Origin: Penicillium oxalicum
Lineage: Eukaryota > Ascomycota > Eurotiomycetes > Eurotiales > Aspergillaceae
Reading direction: 5' to 3'
DNA length: 64,000 nucleotides
Assembly (NCBI RefSeq): GCF_001723175.1
Contig: NC_064655.1
Location: 3,224,001-3,288,000, forward strand
Part shown: positions 59,017 to 64,000 of the stretch, one piece after another
Layout of the letters: every line of letters starts with the position of its first letter
Numbering within the stretch: position 1 is the first letter of the stretch
The notes under the pieces: generated by a model
What the model was told of the DNA's origin: nothing
Database searches by the model: none
Seen by the model: the letters and a program-made list of their open reading frames with translations, nothing else
Made by a program: the position numbers and the translations under genes

Positions 59017-61436
59017 ATGCCACGGGAAGGCAACCGAGGGAGGTTGCGCTCGCACGAGGCCTGTCTAAACTGCAGGTAGGTGACTGGAGTGCGCAGTTCG
59101 GACGTATCGTAGAAGACCGCTGAAGACTCTAATGTGTCATAGGCGAAAGAAGACTCGTTGCCCTGCTGAAAAACCGGCGTGCTCGAGTTGTGTTCGCTTG
59201 AATCAAGAATGTCACTACACCCCCGTGACAAGGGGTTCACGAAATGGACCCTCGGTAGGTCTCCTCTTGGAAGGGCGGGTGGCAGATTTTCTCTCAAATG
59301 AAAGAGCAATGGTCTAATCCCCTTGAAAAAAAAAGGCCGATCGACTGGCATATTTGGAGGAGAAAGTGAATCTCATCTTGAGTGGCGGAAGGTGAGTTGG
59401 GGTTCCTGAATCCGTCATCGAGATTTCCTGGTCATCTCACACGCCACCCAGATCATTATCACAAGATCAAGGCCCAAACCGAGGTGGGAACAATGAGAAT
59501 CAAGACACCACATATTCCACCGGCTCGTGTGACTCTTCTGCCGACTGTGGATCCGGCCTGAACGACCCGTTTCTGTTGGGCTTGGGATTCGAGAACTCCA
59601 AAATCAGCCCCTCCTCACGAGTTTCGCAGGCCGTGGACCTGTACTTCCAGTACTGTCACCGACAACCGATCTGGTGCTTTGATCGCGAAGAGGTGAAGGA
59701 TACCAGCTACATCTCGGAGGAGCTGGTATGCAGTATTTTGACGTTAACGGCACGGTTCTCCACGGAGCGCGAGGAACTGCTGCATTATGGCGATAGTGCG
59801 CGAACGCTGGTGATGCTTCGAATCGCCAACGGTACGGTAGAGCTGGAGACAATTGAGAGCCTATGTCTTCTCTCCTACTCTTCTTTCCTGGGTGAGTTCG
59901 GAAGTATCAGACGATTGCACGACTCAGACGCAAGACTGATATTCACACAGATGGGAACAATCACCTGGCACGCTTTCATCTTGGCCTGGCTCTTCAACTC
60001 TGTCGCTCAGCAATGCTGGATCTTCACTCGACATACAGCATCGACTGCCCATCGGCCGAGCGCAAGAAACGGCTTTTCTGGAGTCTGCAGTGCCTGGAAC
60101 AAACATATGGCCAGATTCACGATGTATTAGGTGTACCTGCAGAGGTGCTCAGGTCCTTCTACGTCTCATCCCATGACGATCTCGGCCTTTTCAGAGACCT
60201 CGATACCAGGCCACCGCCCTTACCCTTTGATGAGGTGGGCTGTACGACGTCGTCTGATCTCGGCATCTGGAGCCTTGCGCTGCACTTCGGATGGGTATGG
60301 AGCCGCGTACGATCATACGTCTTTGATTGCGCTCAGAATCGGCTCAAAGAGCCATGGAGGCATGACTCCCTTTACACGATGGTGCTCTCCGATGTCACCG
60401 AGCTGGAGAACAAACTGTCTCTTTGTCATCGATATGACTCGGTGAAATTTTACGAACGAAGGGCGGAGGAAGTTAGGGCTAACAGGGCCTACTGGGCTCC
60501 CTGGCTCAAGTTCCAATTTACGTATCACTCCATTCTCACCGTCCTCAATCATCCTTTCCTCTACATCGTTGCGTCTCAATACAACCACAAGTTGACCATA
60601 CCCAATACTTTCTGGAGACGATCATCTGAACTGGTTCTCCTCCATGCCACTTGGATCGTTCGGTTGATTGACATGGTATCCGAGAAAAAGCTGCGGCTCA
60701 TCGATCCCTTTTTCGGTCACGCTGCCGCGATCGCCGCCACCGTGCATCTCTACTACTGCTGCGCGGCCGATCCACGGCTCAAGTTCAAATCAAAAACCGA
60801 TTTCACAAAGTGCAGAAAGTTCTTGAAGACTTTCGTTTCTTTTTCCTCTGCGTGTGAAAAACTTGTAGGTGCATGTTGCAACCCAATCCCTTTCACAGTA
60901 TTGACCTTTTGATGCAGAATCAAACGCTTGACAAGATGACACGAATTGCGTCCGGCTCGGAGAAGGTTGACTTTGATTGGGAGCCATCAAAAATTCTGCT
61001 CAGTATCCCTCTGATGTGGGATCTGCTTCAGGTCAACTGCACACCAAGATCGCCAGAGACAACCTCGGCGGGACTATTGCACCCATCATTAAATCCTGCG
61101 GGCGCACAAGATGAGATGGAAGATATATCATCCACACTCGAAATCATCGTGGCCATGTCTCCCGAAATCACCGTCAACACCACCGACGGTGGATCTGCGG
61201 CGCATCTACCGCCGAAGTTGCCCCAGCGCAAGAGATCTGCGCCCGATCCACCTACGACTAGAGATATGACAGATACGCTGGTGGCTCCAGCCGATAGCCT
61301 AATGACCAATACTCCATGGCTATGGACAGAGCCTCCTCAGTTCATCGATATGGACACACTGGGTTACCCAGAGTCGGAATCTACTATGGCAACCATCGAC
61401 GGGTTCTCTACGTGGTGGGATTATGGAAACCTATGA
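59017..61436 (+). CDS. Zn2Cys6 transcription factor with fungal-specific regulatory domain
   Basis: Six exons (59017-59075, 59143-59254, 59336-59391, 59452-59891, 59951-60864, 60918-61436) give about 699 residues. The zinc cluster is split by the first intron: C16-x2-C19-x6-C26-x6-C33-x2-C36-x6-C43, spliced through ACLNCRRKKTRCPAEKPAC. The third exon encodes the dimerisation helix RLAYLEEKVNLILSGG. The fungal_trans domain starts at VSQAVDLYFQYCHRQPIWCF, and the splice at 59891/59951 restores DGNNHLARFHLGLALQLCRS, a hallmark of this domain, followed by ERKKRLFWSLQCLEQTYG. The C-tail holds a short Arg/Lys-Pro segment and acidic residues. Possible targets are the Rieske and monooxygenase genes on its left, by position only. 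Confidence 0.92.
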
Positions 61437-63640
61437 GATTGCATTACCCATTGACCTGCTCTTTCTTATTCATAACTCGTTTAACGAATGCATACCAGGA
61501 AGTCGCCGAGAAATGCGGAACACAAAAAAAGAAACAGAAGGAAGCCTCAGCACCCTGTGGACATCTGTCCAAGGACTTAGAAGCCACCAGCCTTCACCTC
61601 CATCCCAACACCGCCTCTATGCAGCCTTTCTTTCCAAAGCGCCACCTCGAGACCCACGAATCGCCTGGAATGGCCCTGACGCAACTCGCATTCATCTCGG
61701 TCCTACTCCGCCGCAACTGCCTTGAATCTTCCCTTGACGATTCAGCAAAAGAGTGGATTGTTCGTTCCATCGCACTTTTGGTCTCCCGAGCGCTGGTCCC
61801 ATCTGATTCTTATCGAATCCCACTTTGCCCACGGCCATCGGAGTCTTCTTATGGGCATCCATGCTGGTCTCAATGAACGACCCACGCAACGCCTTGCCGG
61901 CCGCTGGAATAAAGCCCAACCTCACAGGCGACGACTCTCCTTCACCCTATGCAAAACATTAACGTTCACCGATTGTCCGACCGCGACATCACAGTTGGTG
62001 AACGATACGTTGCAAAACCAATCTTGCCCCAGTTTTAACTGCTCCGCTTCGTATTCGGTTCCTCCATGATCAACTATCCTGGTGACAGCTTTCCGAGAGA
62101 ATTACACCCCTTCTCTTTTATCTCTGTTCAGGACACGACACCCTCCAGAAAGAATTCAGAGTCCCGTCTGTATATTTGGTCAACGCTACAGAAAGCAACC
62201 CAAGTCTCCAGATTGATCGGCCCGAAAACGCCCACGCGACACATGGTGGGTCGCTCTAAAGAACTGATTTGGTAATGATAGAACCCCAGCAAGCGAGCGC
62301 AATCAGTCTACGAACTCACTTCCTCACTCTCCGATGCTTGATTCAAGTGATACGCGCGGCCGCACGCAATACCTCGAATAGCAGGAATATATTCAGCCTG
62401 GAATCAAGCCCGCAGGCGCGGCGAGAGCTAATCAGAACCCTCTTCTTACACCAGGCTCGCTTTTCGACGCCCACTTCTTGACAATATACGTCTCAACCGA
62501 TATCAGAGCATGTCTTGTCGGCCAGCAAGCTCATATTTCGCCTTGACTGACGGTATCAGGTGAGTCGAGTCGCAAACGCGAGCTCACAACATTTTGATAT
62601 CTCCTCCTTGAGGCACGCTTGATCTGGTTAAAAAGTGACAGTGGAAAGAAATGCTTGACTGGGCTTGGCCCAATTCGGGTCAATCACGGTGTTGCAGGAT
62701 GCTATCCCCTCAACATTTGATGCATCATTATGTCATTTGCCTACTTCTCCATACCCGGTAAGTGAAGGACTATTTAACTTGATCCTGCAAAAGATCTTCC
62801 TACCCCCTCACCCCCACCCTCTTCCCCACCCCGCCCCAACCTTCATTTAGAATTGTAGGAATGATCGAAACACTACCTACGGAATATCCAAAGACATGGT
62901 TCATCTTGCATAATTGATCGACTCATCACGAACGCGGCTTAATCTTTGCCTTCCTTTGTCTGGTGAAAGAAGCGATAGTCTTTTTTTTCCCTTCTCTTCC
63001 CCTCTCGGCCAGTCTTGCAGGAATTCTAAGCTCCAAAAGGTGTTAACTACACAAATACTATGAATTTTTTTTCCATTGTAAATTCAATTCAAGGGATGCG
63101 GATCCCCTCCGCCTTGCTGAGAAGGTACTACTTGTCATGATGTCCCTTTGTTTGAATTCTAACTACGCACTCCCGCCCAGTCCGATCCGATAAATCATTC
63201 TATATTCAAACTAGCCTCTGATGGTTTATCAATTATATACGTTTCATTATTGGTATGGCGCTGCTATCATAAGTTTTGCTCGGTGATTGGCAACGAGAAG
63301 CAATGGCCTGTAAGGTTCGATAACGAGGTAAAAAAAATTTTAAAAAGAAAAAGAGAGAAACAGATTCGACCACATCTGCAGGCGTTATGTACAGTTCAAG
63401 CTTTCATCTCCTCCAATAGAAGCCGCCGTCATGAGAGAGACTCTCTTTGAAGCCCCTAGTTGGAATCGAGGAGAAAGGCTGGATCAACAACCATAGAGAC
63501 GGCAAAGGTCATTTCTCTGGGGACTTCGACAGAACAAGAGAAGAAATTAAAAACAAAAAAATAATATTCAGATTGGGGATATATGACGAACATGGACAAG
63601 AACTAAAGAGATGGCATCCTTTAACGTTTTTTAAGATTTA
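61437..63640. other. Intergenic region before the right-edge permease
   Basis: About 2.2 kb between converging genes. Open frames of 60-190 codons in several frames have no motif and read into the regulator's 3' end. It holds a C-rich tract (62803-62837) listed separately and AT-rich stretches at 62980-63080 and 63330-63600. Confidence 0.5.
62803..62837 (-). other. G-quadruplex-prone G-rich tract
   Basis: The plus strand carries six C runs of 3-5 bases separated by 1-4 bases (62803-07, 62811-15, 62817-19, 62824-27, 62829-32, 62834-37). The minus strand therefore has six short-looped G runs, well above the four needed for an intramolecular quadruplex. It lies about 0.8 kb beyond the stop of the right-edge permease, in non-coding DNA. 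Confidence 0.6.
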
Positions 63641-64000
63641 TACCCCGGTGGCGACACACTCCCGGTTTGCGCGCGCCTGATGTCGTACTTGCGTCACGGG
63701 GGCCTGGTAGACCCGAGACCCGTGCACGAGATACTGCACAATGGCAAAGATGACAACAACCCCAAAGACAAGGATCGACCAGTTCATACTGACGAGGTTC
63801 GGATTGGCGATGGTCGGGAAGAAGGTGAAAATGATCGCGAAGCAGAGATACGCGACGGAAAAGACGTTGATGGGCAGACCCAGTGATCCCAGAGAGAAGC
63901 GAGACGAAGGCATTCCACCGGGCTGGTAACGAGCGCGGATAAAGGACGCGATGGAGAGGATGTACGTCGTGAACAGGGCGGCGATCATGACCGAGGCGAT
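63638..64000 (-). CDS. APC-superfamily amino acid/choline permease, C-terminal part (runs off right edge)
   Basis: About 120 residues of frame end at a stop at 63638-63640 and continue open to base 64000. Four hydrophobic segments are visible: IASVMIAALFTTYILSIASF, then after RARYQPGGMPSSRFSLGSLG a pair of helices (PINVFSVAYLCFAIIFTFFP and NWSILVFGVVVIFAIVQYLV), and a basic C-tail. The order FSLG-GLPIN followed by two helices and a short basic tail is typical of fungal GABA/choline-type permeases (ACT family). These import amino acids, GABA or choline at the plasma membrane. The N-terminal two thirds are outside the window, so the substrate class cannot be fixed. Confidence 0.82.
   Translation of the reverse strand: MASVMIAALFTTYILSIASFIRARYQPGGMPSSRFSLGSLGLPINVFSVAYLCFAIIFTFFPTIANPNLVSMNWSILVFGVVVIFAIVQYLVHGSRVYQAPVTQVRHQARANRECVATGV

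Noticed and set aside
61316..62069. Overlapping frames after the third regulator
   Set aside because: They start within its last exon in another frame and have no motif; most likely its 3' UTR.
1..64000. CRISPR arrays, prophage or intact transposons
   Set aside because: The DNA is fungal nuclear. I saw no spaced direct-repeat array, transposase frame or convincing terminal inverted repeats.

Overview
The window is nuclear DNA of a filamentous ascomycete, most likely a eurotiomycete of the Aspergillus/Penicillium type. The evidence is short GT-AG introns (44-123 nt, several with a CTAAC-like branch site), compact genes on both strands, fungal Zn2Cys6 regulators, a highly reducing PKS-NRPS hybrid, and families typical of these fungi (DUF3140, RTA1, DAL5-like MFS, ATP11). 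I see no CRISPR array, intact transposon, tRNA or rRNA. All gene models below were spliced by eye from frame continuity, splice consensus and family knowledge.

Layout. 1-11.7 kb is ordinary genome: the 5' end of an AAAP amino-acid transporter running off the left edge, a 5 kb gene-poor stretch, the mitochondrial F1-ATPase assembly factor ATP11, and an intracellular GH3 beta-glucosidase. 12.0-39.3 kb is a secondary-metabolite cluster. It holds a seven-exon PKS-NRPS megasynthase (about 3987 aa, KS-AT-DH-cMT-dead ER-KR-ACP-C-A-T-R), a DAL5-type MFS transporter, a small DUF3140 protein, a broken TauD/TfdA dioxygenase, a stand-alone trans-acting enoyl reductase, a Zn2Cys6 regulator, and an acyl-CoA dehydrogenase. 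An amino-acid permease (40.0-41.8 kb) may mark the edge. 43-50.5 kb holds a candidate small secreted protein, a QDR-like drug/H+ antiporter, a second Zn2Cys6 regulator and an RTA1-type membrane protein. 51.5-61.4 kb holds an FAD monooxygenase-like enzyme, a Rieske oxygenase-like protein that appears to have lost its mononuclear-iron site, and a third Zn2Cys6 regulator. The right edge is the 3' end of an APC (amino acid/choline type) permease.

How the cluster should work. The PKS half builds a C-methylated polyketide. Its own ER region lacks a recognisable nucleotide-binding motif, so enoyl reduction is expected from the separate trans-ER at 32.6 kb. The NRPS half condenses the chain with one amino acid, and the terminal R domain, which keeps a Tyr-x3-Lys pair, releases the product, probably as an aldehyde, although a Dieckmann-type release cannot be excluded. 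No cytochrome P450 is seen. The only other candidate tailoring enzymes are the acyl-CoA dehydrogenase and the TauD dioxygenase, and the latter carries one frameshift and two in-frame stops. The present product may therefore be a less decorated form of an ancestral compound.
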